A DNA stretch of 5,839 bases. Source: Gemmatimonadota bacterium. GTDB taxonomy: Bacteria > Gemmatimonadota > Gemmatimonadetes > Palauibacterales > Palauibacteraceae. The stretch lies in NCBI GenBank assembly GCA_016649455.1, contig JAENXO010000184.1, positions 1 through 5,839 of the forward strand, in the 5' to 3' direction. Shown piece by piece: positions 1-5,839 of this stretch. The notes under the pieces are model-generated. The model made no database searches. It worked only from the letters and a program-made list of their open reading frames with translations, and was not told where the DNA came from. The position numbers and the translations under genes are program-made. How positions within the stretch are numbered: position 1 is the first letter of the stretch; each line of letters starts with the position of its first letter.

Positions 1-1452
1 CACGAATCCGACGACGCCCACGCCCTGCGGCAGGACGTTGCCGAGCAGCTGCGCCAGCGCCGTATCGTACTTGAAGGCGATCATCTTCTCGGACGTCGTC
101 GAACGTCCGGCGGTCACGGCAGCTTCCCGTACCTGCCCGTTAAACGCTTCGATCTCCTCGGCGAGCCCCGGGTTCACAGCAGCCCACGAGTGATCCTCCG
201 TCACGAACACCGTGAATTCGCCCGCTCTCGTAGCGTCGAACTCCGAACGGGTCATCGGTAGCACGTACGGACTCGCAGCCTCGAGTGCCCCGATCGCCGC
301 AGCGTCCGGGTAGATGGCCAGCAGATACCTGCCGCTCGGCCAGGCGGCGATCTCGGCGTCCGACGGCGCGTCGGCGGTTTCGGCGAATTGCGTCGCCGGG
401 TTGGCGTCCAGATACAGGGCCATGCTGCCTGACGTGTCGCCCCGGGCTTCCAGCCGCATGTCGTTCGAGTAGAGGTTGAAGGCGATGATTCCCGGAACGA
501 CGATCAGGAACGGGATCAGCAGCTTCATGAACGCCGCGAACACGATTCCCTTCTGTCCCTCGGCCAGGGAGGCCGAACCCAATGTGCGCTGCGTGATGTA
601 CTGGTTCAGACCCCAGTAGTAGAAGTTCGGTATCCACAGCCCCAGCATCAGCGCCGTCCACGGCAGTACCGTGTCCGTGGCCGGGAGAAACATGTTCATC
701 CGGGGCCGGTTGAGATCCCAGAACCGCTCCATCGCACCGGCGTCAGGTGCCAGGGCCTGGATACTGACCGCGCCGGTCTCCACGCTCACCACCGAGGCCG
801 CCTCCGTCGCCATGCCGAGCTTCTGGAAGGCGAACCAGATGATCACGGTTCCACCGAGGATGAGAGCGCTGCCCTGGATCAGGTCCGCCCACACGGCAGC
901 CTTGAGGCCGCCAGCTGTAACGTAGACCATCGCGATCACGCCGATGATCAGCGATCCCGTCGCGAGGCTGACCGATACGCCGGCCTTGCCGGCCAGCGTG
1001 CTGATCACCAGCGCACCTGAGTAGGTGACTGAACCCAACAGCAGCAGGTAGATGAGAATCGTGGCCACGGCCATGATCGTCCGCGCCGTGCCGTCGTACC
1101 TGACCTCCAGGAATTCCGGCATCGTGTAGATACCGGTCCGCAGGAAGTACGGCAGGAAGGCGAACGCCACGATGACCAGCGTGATCGCGGCCATCCACTC
1201 GTAGCTGGCGATGGCGAGCCCGACGTGGCTCGCGGCGTTGCCGCTCATGCCGACGAATTGTTCGGTCGAGATGTTCGAGGCGATGAGTGAGAACCCGATC
1301 AGCCACCACTTCAGGTCACGTCCGGCGAGGAAATAGTCCTCGCTGCCTTTCTTGCTCCGGCTCTGGTACAGGCCGACGCTGACCACGGTCACCACGAAGG
1401 CCACGAAGACCAGGATGTCCCAGATCGAAAGCTGAAAGGACTCGGGGTTCAT
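1..1452 (-). CDS. Sodium/sugar symporter, SSS family (vSGLT-like), C-terminus outside window
   Basis: Inner-membrane sodium-coupled sugar importer; 484 codons are present without a stop and the gene continues past the left edge. The frame was read directly and is unbroken. Several blocks match, from memory, the Vibrio parahaemolyticus galactose symporter vSGLT: SEDYFLAGRDLKWW (res 37-50), NISTEQFVGMSG (60-71), ASYEWM (82-87), NFYYWGLNQY (276-285) and QKGIVFAAFMKL (300-311). Residues aligning with vSGLT sugar-site or gate positions are N60, E64, Q65, E85, N276, Y279 and K310; the vSGLT S91 position is Ala88. Hydrophobic helices fall near 12-30, 46-68, 80-102, 124-150, 162-180, 190-210, 262-282 and 302-328. 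An extra hydrophilic segment of about 130 residues (328-460) separates the helix ending near 328 from the next one, where vSGLT has a short loop. The sodium-site serines of vSGLT helix 8 would lie outside the window. ATG 1452 is chosen because AGGAA lies 5 nt upstream and the N-terminus aligns with the family. It starts 15 nt after the pullulanase-like gene. Substrate (glucose, galactose or other) is inferred only. Confidence 0.93.
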   Translation of the reverse strand, partial: MNPESFQLSIWDILVFVAFVVTVVSVGLYQSRSKKGSEDYFLAGRDLKWWLIGFSLIASNISTEQFVGMSGNAASHVGLAIASYEWMAAITLVIVAFAFLPYFLRTGIYTMPEFLEVRYDGTARTIMAVATILIYLLLLGSVTYSGALVISTLAGKAGVSVSLATGSLIIGVIAMVYVTAGGLKAAVWADLIQGSALILGGTVIIWFAFQKLGMATEAASVVSVETGAVSIQALAPDAGAMERFWDLNRPRMNMFLPATDTVLPWTALMLGLWIPNFYYWGLNQYITQRTLGSASLAEGQKGIVFAAFMKLLIPFLIVVPGIIAFNLYSNDMRLEARGDTSGSMALYLDANPATQFAETADAPSDAEIAAWPSGRYLLAIYPDAAAIGALEAASPYVLPMTRSEFDATRAGEFTVFVTEDHSWAAVNPGLAEEIEAFNGQVREAAVTAGRSTTSEKMIAFKYDTALAQLLGNVLPQGVGVVGFV

Positions 1453-1457
1453 TGCTG

Positions 1458-1462
1458 TTCCT
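1458..1462 (-). promoter_or_regulatory. Ribosome binding site of the SSS symporter gene
   Basis: AGGAA on the minus strand, 5 nt before ATG 1452 and inside the 15-nt gap after the preceding stop codon (1470-1468). It fixes the start of the symporter and shows that the gene has its own initiation signal within the operon. Confidence 0.7.
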
Positions 1463-1467
1463 GTCGG

Positions 1468-3858
1468 TCAGTGATCCGTTCGCACCCACACGAGGAATGC
1501 TCCTCCGGGGACGCGAACATCATGTGGCCCTGTTGGCAGCAGCCCATACTCGCCGTCGACGCCGTCGAGGTCCACCCGCTCCCGGTCCGCGACCTGTCGC
1601 CACTCGCCCTCCGGCAGCTCGAACTGGAAGCTGCCGTCCTGCGCCCCGCTGTTCGCCAGGACCAGCACCCGCTCGCCGACCACAAAGCCGAGCAGCGTCT
1701 CCTCGGGAGGCGTGATCCACCGGTAGTGCCCCTCCGGCACCTCGGCGATGCGGAACACCTGGCCATGCTCCGACATCCGCAGCGCCAGCAGCCCGCGCCA
1801 CCAGTCCCGCATCGCCGCCTGGTCAGACCCCGGCGCGAGGCTCTCCCACACGAAACGATTCGGGGCGCGCAGATTGTAGGTGTCGTCCCGGCCCTTGAAG
1901 TGGATCGGCCCTCCCGCCACCTCCACCGCGAACTCCTCGTGCGGTGCGAGACCCTTCGACCGCAGCATCTCGGTGCCGCCGTGGATCACCACCGGACCGG
2001 ACGATGTGAGCAGCAGCCCGGCGGCGATTCGCACCGCACCGAGATCCACTCCCAGGAGCCCGTTGTGATCCGGGTTCGAGGCGTATCGGTCGGCGAGCGT
2101 CCAGTTGTCGTGGATGTCCAGGTACGAAATCCCGTCCGTGCTGAGCGGCTCTTCGTCGTACCGGTTCGCGAGGGCCCGCATCGCCGCGTCGCGTGCGGCG
2201 CCATTCCCGCCCGCCCAGCCACGATCGTTCACGTCAGACGGACTTCCTTTGAAGGCGTTGCGAGCGTCGTCCTGGAAGAAGGTGATCGGGGCGTCCGCCT
2301 TGTACCACGCCCAGTTCGGGTTTGCCCTGACATCCGGGTCGCTGGGCGCGATCCACGGCTCGCCGTAGATGATCAGGTCGTCCGGAAGCTCCTGTTTGAC
2401 CCGCCGCAGCGTCTGCTCGTCGATCTGCCCCGCGAGGTCGATCCGGAACCCGTCCACGCCCAGTTCATCCACCCAGTGACGGAGCTGGTCCAGGATCCAG
2501 CGCTGCACCATCGGACGCTCTTCAGACTTCGTCTCGTTCCCGAACGCCCCGATGTGCTCGAGATTCTCACCGGTGCGGTAGTAGTAGGGCAGGTCCAGCA
2601 CGTTGAAATTCAACAGCAGGTGCCGGTCGTCCATGTTCTCGCCCGTGTGGTTCGGCACCACGTCGATGATCACCGAGATCCCGCGTTCGTGGAACGCCCG
2701 CACGAGCGCCTTGAACTGCTCACGCTCGGCGCCGGGCTCCGTGTCCCGTGACCGGTAGCGGCTCTCCACCGCGAACGAATGGGTCGTGCGATACCCCCAC
2801 TGGTAGTTCTCCCGGTCGATCCCCATCCCCTGCGCGAACGCATCGTAAGCGAACACTTCCCGCCATTCATCGTCGGGGTAGTGCAGGAACTCCTGCACCG
2901 GCATCAGGTGGACCACGTTCACGCCCAGATCCACCAGGTAATCGAACCCGATCGGCTCGCCGTGCGAGTTCGTGAGCCCGGATCGGGCCATGGCGGGCAG
3001 CGTCCCCTTCTCCGGCTCGTGCACGGGCAGCAGGTCGGCGAAGTCCTGCACGTGCACCTCGTAGCCCACCACGTCTTCCATCGGAGGCCGACCGCCGATC
3101 ACCGGAGGCGGCGGCGGACCGTCGCGCCACGCGCGGGACTTCCCGAACGCATCGTCATTCACCAGCGCGTACGGATCCGAGATGTGCACCGGGTGGGATT
3201 CGTAGAACCAGTTTCCCGGATCGGCCGGGCCGTGGACCGTGAAGTCGTACCACGCGCCGTGGAGGTCTTCCGGCACCGCGGCCTCCCACACGCCGTCATC
3301 ATCGCGGGTCATGTCCACCACGCGCTGAGCCTCGTCCGCACCGTCATCCCTGTCCTCGTACAGGTACAGGCGCACGGCATTCGCGCGCGGCGAGAATACG
3401 CGGAACGTTGTCTCGCTTCCGTCTTCCGCGATTACCGCACCGAGCGGCTTGTCGGAGTGCATCTCGCGAAACAACGGGTCCCGTCTGACGAGCGCCCGGA
3501 GGCCCAGCCCCGGGATCTCGAGGTAGTGGACGCGCAGCGGATCCAGCTCGACCCCCGGGACCACGAGCGGGCCGCCCCCGGTGTCGAGGAGCAGCTTCGA
3601 GATCGGAATCTCCCGGCCGTGGCCGTCGGTCAGCCTGTAGGCCCCGGACCCCGAGGGGGGCTCAGCGCCCTCGAGGGTGAAACGGATTCCCAGGGGTCCG
3701 TGGATCTCGGCCCGAAGACGGATCCCCTGCTCGGCAGTTTCCTGGCGGTCTCCGGGTACGGTCTGGTCAGAACCCGACTCGCAGCCGACGATAAGACCGG
3801 CGACCAGCAGCGCCGAGCCACGGAACAGCCGTCGGGACTCTGTCCGAGACATGCTCAT
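1468..3858 (-). CDS. Pullulanase-like GH13 lipoprotein (CBM48 plus GH13 catalytic domain)
   Basis: Predicted membrane-anchored glycoside hydrolase acting on branched alpha-glucans (pullulan, amylopectin or glycogen-derived dextrins). The 796 residues read as: signal peptide with lipobox IVG-C (Cys26, Glu27 at +2); an N-terminal beta region (about 46-130) resembling the N-domains of type I pullulanases; CBM48 (about 136-235, with FRVFSPRANAVRLYLYE at 152-168); a Pro5 linker (248-252); the GH13 barrel (about 265-690); and a C-terminal beta domain (about 700-796). GH13 regions are complete: I DVVPNH (399-404), II GFRIDLAG (470-477, nucleophile Asp474), III YGEPW (498-502, acid/base Glu500), IV HDN (583-585, Asp584). 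The pullulanase hallmark YNWGYDP is replaced by YQWGYRT (352-358), and region I has Pro where pullulanases have Tyr. The segment GNETKSEERPMVQRWI (440-455) matches the pullulanase GNE-x-ASER-MV block. The family is secure; linkage specificity is not. The signal also carries SRRLFR (8-13), a Tat-like motif. Gene spacing is 11 nt to the amylase upstream and 15 nt to the symporter downstream. ATG 3858 has only a weak AGG 10 nt upstream; ATG 3852 (Met3) is an alternative. Confidence 0.92.
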   Translation of the reverse strand: MSMSRTESRRLFRGSALLVAGLIVGCESGSDQTVPGDRQETAEQGIRLRAEIHGPLGIRFTLEGAEPPSGSGAYRLTDGHGREIPISKLLLDTGGGPLVVPGVELDPLRVHYLEIPGLGLRALVRRDPLFREMHSDKPLGAVIAEDGSETTFRVFSPRANAVRLYLYEDRDDGADEAQRVVDMTRDDDGVWEAAVPEDLHGAWYDFTVHGPADPGNWFYESHPVHISDPYALVNDDAFGKSRAWRDGPPPPPVIGGRPPMEDVVGYEVHVQDFADLLPVHEPEKGTLPAMARSGLTNSHGEPIGFDYLVDLGVNVVHLMPVQEFLHYPDDEWREVFAYDAFAQGMGIDRENYQWGYRTTHSFAVESRYRSRDTEPGAEREQFKALVRAFHERGISVIIDVVPNHTGENMDDRHLLLNFNVLDLPYYYRTGENLEHIGAFGNETKSEERPMVQRWILDQLRHWVDELGVDGFRIDLAGQIDEQTLRRVKQELPDDLIIYGEPWIAPSDPDVRANPNWAWYKADAPITFFQDDARNAFKGSPSDVNDRGWAGGNGAARDAAMRALANRYDEEPLSTDGISYLDIHDNWTLADRYASNPDHNGLLGVDLGAVRIAAGLLLTSSGPVVIHGGTEMLRSKGLAPHEEFAVEVAGGPIHFKGRDDTYNLRAPNRFVWESLAPGSDQAAMRDWWRGLLALRMSEHGQVFRIAEVPEGHYRWITPPEETLLGFVVGERVLVLANSGAQDGSFQFELPEGEWRQVADRERVDLDGVDGEYGLLPTGPHDVRVPGGAFLVWVRTDH

Positions 3859-3868
3859 CGAGCCGAGG

Positions 3869-3871
3869 CCT
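3869..3871 (-). promoter_or_regulatory. Weak ribosome binding site of the pullulanase-like gene
   Basis: AGG on the minus strand, 10 nt before ATG 3858, partly formed by the TAG stop codon (3872-3870) of the amylase gene. No better Shine-Dalgarno sequence lies in the 11-nt gap, so initiation may depend on translational coupling to the gene before it. The spacing favours ATG 3858 over the in-frame ATG 3852. Confidence 0.35.
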
Positions 3872-5567
3872 ACCGCGACTCGCCCAACAGGACCAGCTCG
3901 AAATCCGTCGTCAGCGAGATCCCGTTGTTCGTCACCACGCCCCTTTGTCCGGAATACGAGTCGACCAGTTCGGTGCCGTCCGGGAACAGGCCGGACACCG
4001 GGATCGTCTTCGGGCCCGGTTCCAGGTCCATCGCGACGATCACGACATCCGAAACCCCGTCCAGATCCAGCGTGCGGCTGAAGATGTACGGCGCCACGCG
4101 CAGCCGCTGGTGCTCTCCCGCTCCCACGGCCGGGTGGTCGTCCCGGAACCGGGCCAGCTTCCGCCAGTGATCCAGGGTCCCCGGCGTGGCGCCCCCGCGC
4201 TCCAGGTCCTCCCAGTTCATGAACGAGCGGTAGGTGGCGTCACCCTCGGCGCCCTCGACCCTCAGGGTCCGGGCCAGCTCATCCCCGTAGTAGATCTGCA
4301 CGGCTCCGGGCGCGAGCAGCAGGCGGGTGCCGGCGCCGAGCGGATCTACGCGGTCCGGGTCCCACGGCGAGAAGTCATCGTGTGAGTCCACGTAGCTGAT
4401 GACCGTCAGACCCCGCATCTCTCCTTCGCGCAGCGTGGTGGAATACTGCGTGAAGATCTGATCGAGGGTCCGCTCGTCCCGGTTGCGAAGACCGAAGTTG
4501 ATCAGGCCGTCGTAGCCGTAGTCGAAGTAGTCGACCGTCCGGTCGCCGAAATCGTACTCCCGGCCGTTGGCGATGTCGTAGTGGTAGACCTCGCCGAACA
4601 TGTAGAACGGCAGACCGTCCAGGACCTGGTCCGGGTTCGCCCGTTTCCAGTCCGCGAACGCCTGGTCGACCTCCTGCTTCAACTCGGCCGCCACCGACTC
4701 ATCGAAGTTCCGGGCCGTGTCCACCCGGTAGGCGTCGAACCCGTATTCCCGCACCCAGTCGGTGAGCCACTTCATGATGTAGAACCGGGGCGCCCTCGGA
4801 TAACCAGTCTGCTCGAAGAACACGTCGAGTTCGGCCAGTTCCTGCTCCAGCCGGCCTTCCCGCTCCCATTTCTCGAGCAGCTGCGGGGGGAGGTCCACCG
4901 GTGTGTCGCTGGTCGTGAGGACGTCCGGCAGGTTGTCCACCAGCGTGCAGGGTACGGTCGTCGGATACGTCTCGTAGGTGCACCTCGGGCCGGTGCGGAC
5001 CCAGTCGGTGGGCCACTGCGGGTCGAGCGGCGTCACCGGTCCGGTATGGTTGATGATCGCGTCCATCACAACGCGGATGCCCCGTGCGTGGGCCGCCTCG
5101 ACCAGGGCGCGCAGATCATCTTCGGTTCCCAGGGTCGGCTCGATCGCGGTCCAGTCGCGCGTCCAGTAGCCGTGGAACGCCCAGGTCTTTCCGGTGCCCT
5201 CGTCGACGCTGCCGTGGATCTGCTCGAGGAACGGGGTCATCCAGATCGCGTCCACCCCGAGGGAATCGAAGTATCCTTCCTCCAGCCGGTCCAGCACGCC
5301 CTCGAGGTCCCCGCCCAAGTAGCTGCGCAGCACCGCTCCATCCTGCTTACGGCCGAGCGCGAGATCGTTGGAGGGGTCGCCGTTCTCGAACCGATCCGTG
5401 AGCAGGAAGTAGATCGTCGCGCTGTTCCAGAACACCGCAGGATCCGCCACCCGGGCCGACTCGATGTCCGGGACCGGTGCGACAGATTCGGGAGTCTTCG
5501 AGCTGCACGCCGACAGGAATGAGGTGCCGGCAGCCAGGAGCACTGCAGCACGGATCGCGTTGTTCAT
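3870..5567 (-). CDS. MalS-like alpha-amylase lipoprotein (GH13)
   Basis: Predicted endo-acting alpha-1,4-glucanase releasing maltodextrins outside the cytoplasm. The 565 residues start with a lipoprotein signal (MNNAIR, hydrophobic core, lipobox LSA-C, Cys21, Ser22 at +2). The GH13 barrel begins at TIYFLLTDRF (51-60), with region I DAIINH (169-174), region II RVDTARNF (281-288, nucleophile Asp283), region III FGEVY (324-328, acid/base Glu326) and region IV SHDD (395-398, Asp397). Similarity, from memory, is to E. coli periplasmic MalS (GH13_19): HGYWTRDWT (132-140), GAVQIYYGDE (421-430) and HWRKLARFRDDHPAVGAG (467-484). E. coli MalS is about 676 residues with an extra N-terminal region; that region is absent here, where the barrel begins about 28 residues after the lipidated Cys. 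Region II lacks the Lys-His of MalS (RVDTAKH). Cys196 and Cys207, the only cysteines besides Cys21, could form a disulfide. The start is ATG 5567: GAAGG lies 7 nt upstream and the signal peptide begins there. ATG 5588 and TTG 5591 are in-frame alternatives adding 7 or 8 residues. GH13 alpha-amylase is firm; MalS orthology is likely but not proven. Confidence 0.92.
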   Translation of the reverse strand: MNNAIRAAVLLAAGTSFLSACSSKTPESVAPVPDIESARVADPAVFWNSATIYFLLTDRFENGDPSNDLALGRKQDGAVLRSYLGGDLEGVLDRLEEGYFDSLGVDAIWMTPFLEQIHGSVDEGTGKTWAFHGYWTRDWTAIEPTLGTEDDLRALVEAAHARGIRVVMDAIINHTGPVTPLDPQWPTDWVRTGPRCTYETYPTTVPCTLVDNLPDVLTTSDTPVDLPPQLLEKWEREGRLEQELAELDVFFEQTGYPRAPRFYIMKWLTDWVREYGFDAYRVDTARNFDESVAAELKQEVDQAFADWKRANPDQVLDGLPFYMFGEVYHYDIANGREYDFGDRTVDYFDYGYDGLINFGLRNRDERTLDQIFTQYSTTLREGEMRGLTVISYVDSHDDFSPWDPDRVDPLGAGTRLLLAPGAVQIYYGDELARTLRVEGAEGDATYRSFMNWEDLERGGATPGTLDHWRKLARFRDDHPAVGAGEHQRLRVAPYIFSRTLDLDGVSDVVIVAMDLEPGPKTIPVSGLFPDGTELVDSYSGQRGVVTNNGISLTTDFELVLLGESR

Positions 5568-5574
5568 CGTCCTG

Positions 5575-5579
5575 CCTTC
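5575..5579 (-). promoter_or_regulatory. Ribosome binding site of the MalS-like amylase gene
   Basis: GAAGG on the minus strand, 7 nt before ATG 5567, within the 20-nt gap after the MFS stop codon. It decides the start: the longer forms beginning at ATG 5588 or TTG 5591 have no comparably placed purine-rich site and would put charged residues before the lipoprotein signal. Confidence 0.65.
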
Positions 5580-5587
5580 GTTGTGCA

Positions 5588-5839
5588 TCAACCTGGGACC
5601 GCGGCCGCCACGTCGTCGCGGTCTTCCACCCGGAACGTCAGCAGCGCCGCGAGCACGAACGACGCGCCGCCGATCAGCAGCGCGTAGATCGCCTCACCAC
5701 CGAAGAATCGCCCTACGAGCCAGCCCAGGATCGCTGCCGCGACGATCTGGGGAATCACGATGAAGAAATTGAACACGCCCATGTAATAGCCCATCTTCGA
5801 CGGCGGCAGCGATCCGGTGAGGATCGCGTACGGCATCGA
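5588..5839 (-). CDS. MFS sugar permease (SLC45/GPH-like), C-terminal 83 residues only
   Basis: C-terminal end of an inner-membrane sugar importer, probably for maltose or short maltodextrins by proton symport. The frame is open to the right edge (a Ser codon at 5839-5837 precedes the first Met), so the Met at 5836 is internal and most of the gene lies outside the window. The visible residues hold the last two membrane segments, around in-window residues 20-46 (VFNFFIVIPQIVAA in its core) and 50-69 (ALLIGGASFVLAALLTF), followed by a short charged cytoplasmic tail. The block SLPPSKMGYYMGVFNFF (10-26) matches what I know of the last loop and helix of bacterial SLC45-like permeases in maltose loci, where LP-x-x-KMG-x-YMG-x-FNFFIVIPQI is conserved. 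The stop codon TGA (5590-5588) lies 20 nt before the amylase ATG at 5567, and a nearer ATG (5588) overlaps it as TGATG. Substrate is inferred from family and neighbours. Confidence 0.85.
   Translation of the reverse strand, partial: SMPYAILTGSLPPSKMGYYMGVFNFFIVIPQIVAAAILGWLVGRFFGGEAIYALLIGGASFVLAALLTFRVEDRDDVAAAVPG

Larger units (their letters stand above)
1..5839 (-). other. Alpha-glucan degradation and uptake operon (fragment)
   Basis: Four genes on the minus strand in the order MFS permease, MalS-like amylase, pullulanase-like enzyme, SSS symporter, with gaps of only 20, 11 and 15 nt and no room for internal promoters or terminators between them. Co-transcription is inferred from spacing and shared function. 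The first promoter and any operator would lie to the right of the window and the terminator to the left. No tRNA, rRNA, insertion sequence, CRISPR array or attachment site was seen. Confidence 0.85.

Noticed and set aside
979..993. Inverted repeat GCCGGC-CTT-GCCGGC as a possible terminator
   Set aside because: It lies inside the symporter coding sequence (Ala-Gly-Lys-Ala-Gly), has a three-base loop and no T tract after it; ordinary GC-rich codons explain it.
140..1309. Two minus-strand open frames (661-140 and 1309-743) inside the symporter
   Set aside because: They are out of frame with the symporter, rich in Arg/Gly/His, and have no membrane segments. The correct frame is open from 1452 to 1 and matches SSS motifs throughout.
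1471..2751. Long plus-strand open frame (426 codons) opposite the pullulanase-like gene
   Set aside because: It is a shadow of a GC-rich gene. The translation is Arg/Val/His/Pro-rich with no recognisable domain, while the minus strand carries complete GH13 motifs.
2779..4170. Long plus-strand open frame (463 codons) running across the amylase/pullulanase junction
   Set aside because: Low-complexity Arg/Val/His composition, no domain, and it spans two well-supported minus-strand genes and their gap; explained by codon bias.
4581..5522. Plus-strand open frame (313 codons) opposite the amylase gene
   Set aside because: Same antisense artefact: no motif, no signal, and biased composition that mirrors the minus-strand gene.
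1468..5567. The two GH13 genes as a recent tandem duplication
   Set aside because: They differ in domain layout (CBM48 only in one), in length and in every conserved region outside the catalytic residues, so they are distant family members and not recent copies.

Overview
The window comes from a high-GC, Gram-negative-type bacterium. GC-rich third codon positions run through every gene, and two of the four encoded proteins carry lipoprotein signal peptides. The gene types (an SLC45/GPH-like sugar MFS permease, a MalS-like amylase, a vSGLT-like sodium symporter) occur together in starch/maltose loci of Gammaproteobacteria and some other Gram-negative phyla such as Bacteroidota and Gemmatimonadota. 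No marker gene is present, so I do not assign a taxon.

Everything is read from the minus strand, right to left, with almost no space between genes: (1) 5839-5588, the last 83 residues of an MFS sugar permease; (2) 5567-3870, a 565-residue MalS-like alpha-amylase lipoprotein; (3) 3858-1468, a 796-residue CBM48-GH13 pullulanase-like lipoprotein; (4) 1452-1, the first 484 residues of a vSGLT-like sodium/sugar symporter that runs off the left edge. The gaps are 20, 11 and 15 nt. This is one operon fragment; its promoter lies beyond the right edge and no terminator is visible. No gap exceeds 300 bases.

The genes fit one alpha-glucan degradation and uptake unit. The pullulanase-like enzyme would act at alpha-1,6 branch points (or related linkages) and the MalS-like enzyme at alpha-1,4 linkages, both as membrane-anchored proteins outside the cytoplasm. 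The products would then cross the inner membrane through two different importers: the MFS permease (probably maltose or short maltodextrins) and the SSS symporter (probably glucose or another monosaccharide).

This is a recognisable metabolic locus, not a new type of system. The points worth a second look lie inside the proteins: a roughly 130-residue periplasmic loop in the symporter, non-canonical pullulanase signature motifs, a Tat-like twin-arginine motif in the pullulanase-like lipoprotein signal, and a shortened MalS-like enzyme with an altered conserved region II and a candidate disulfide.
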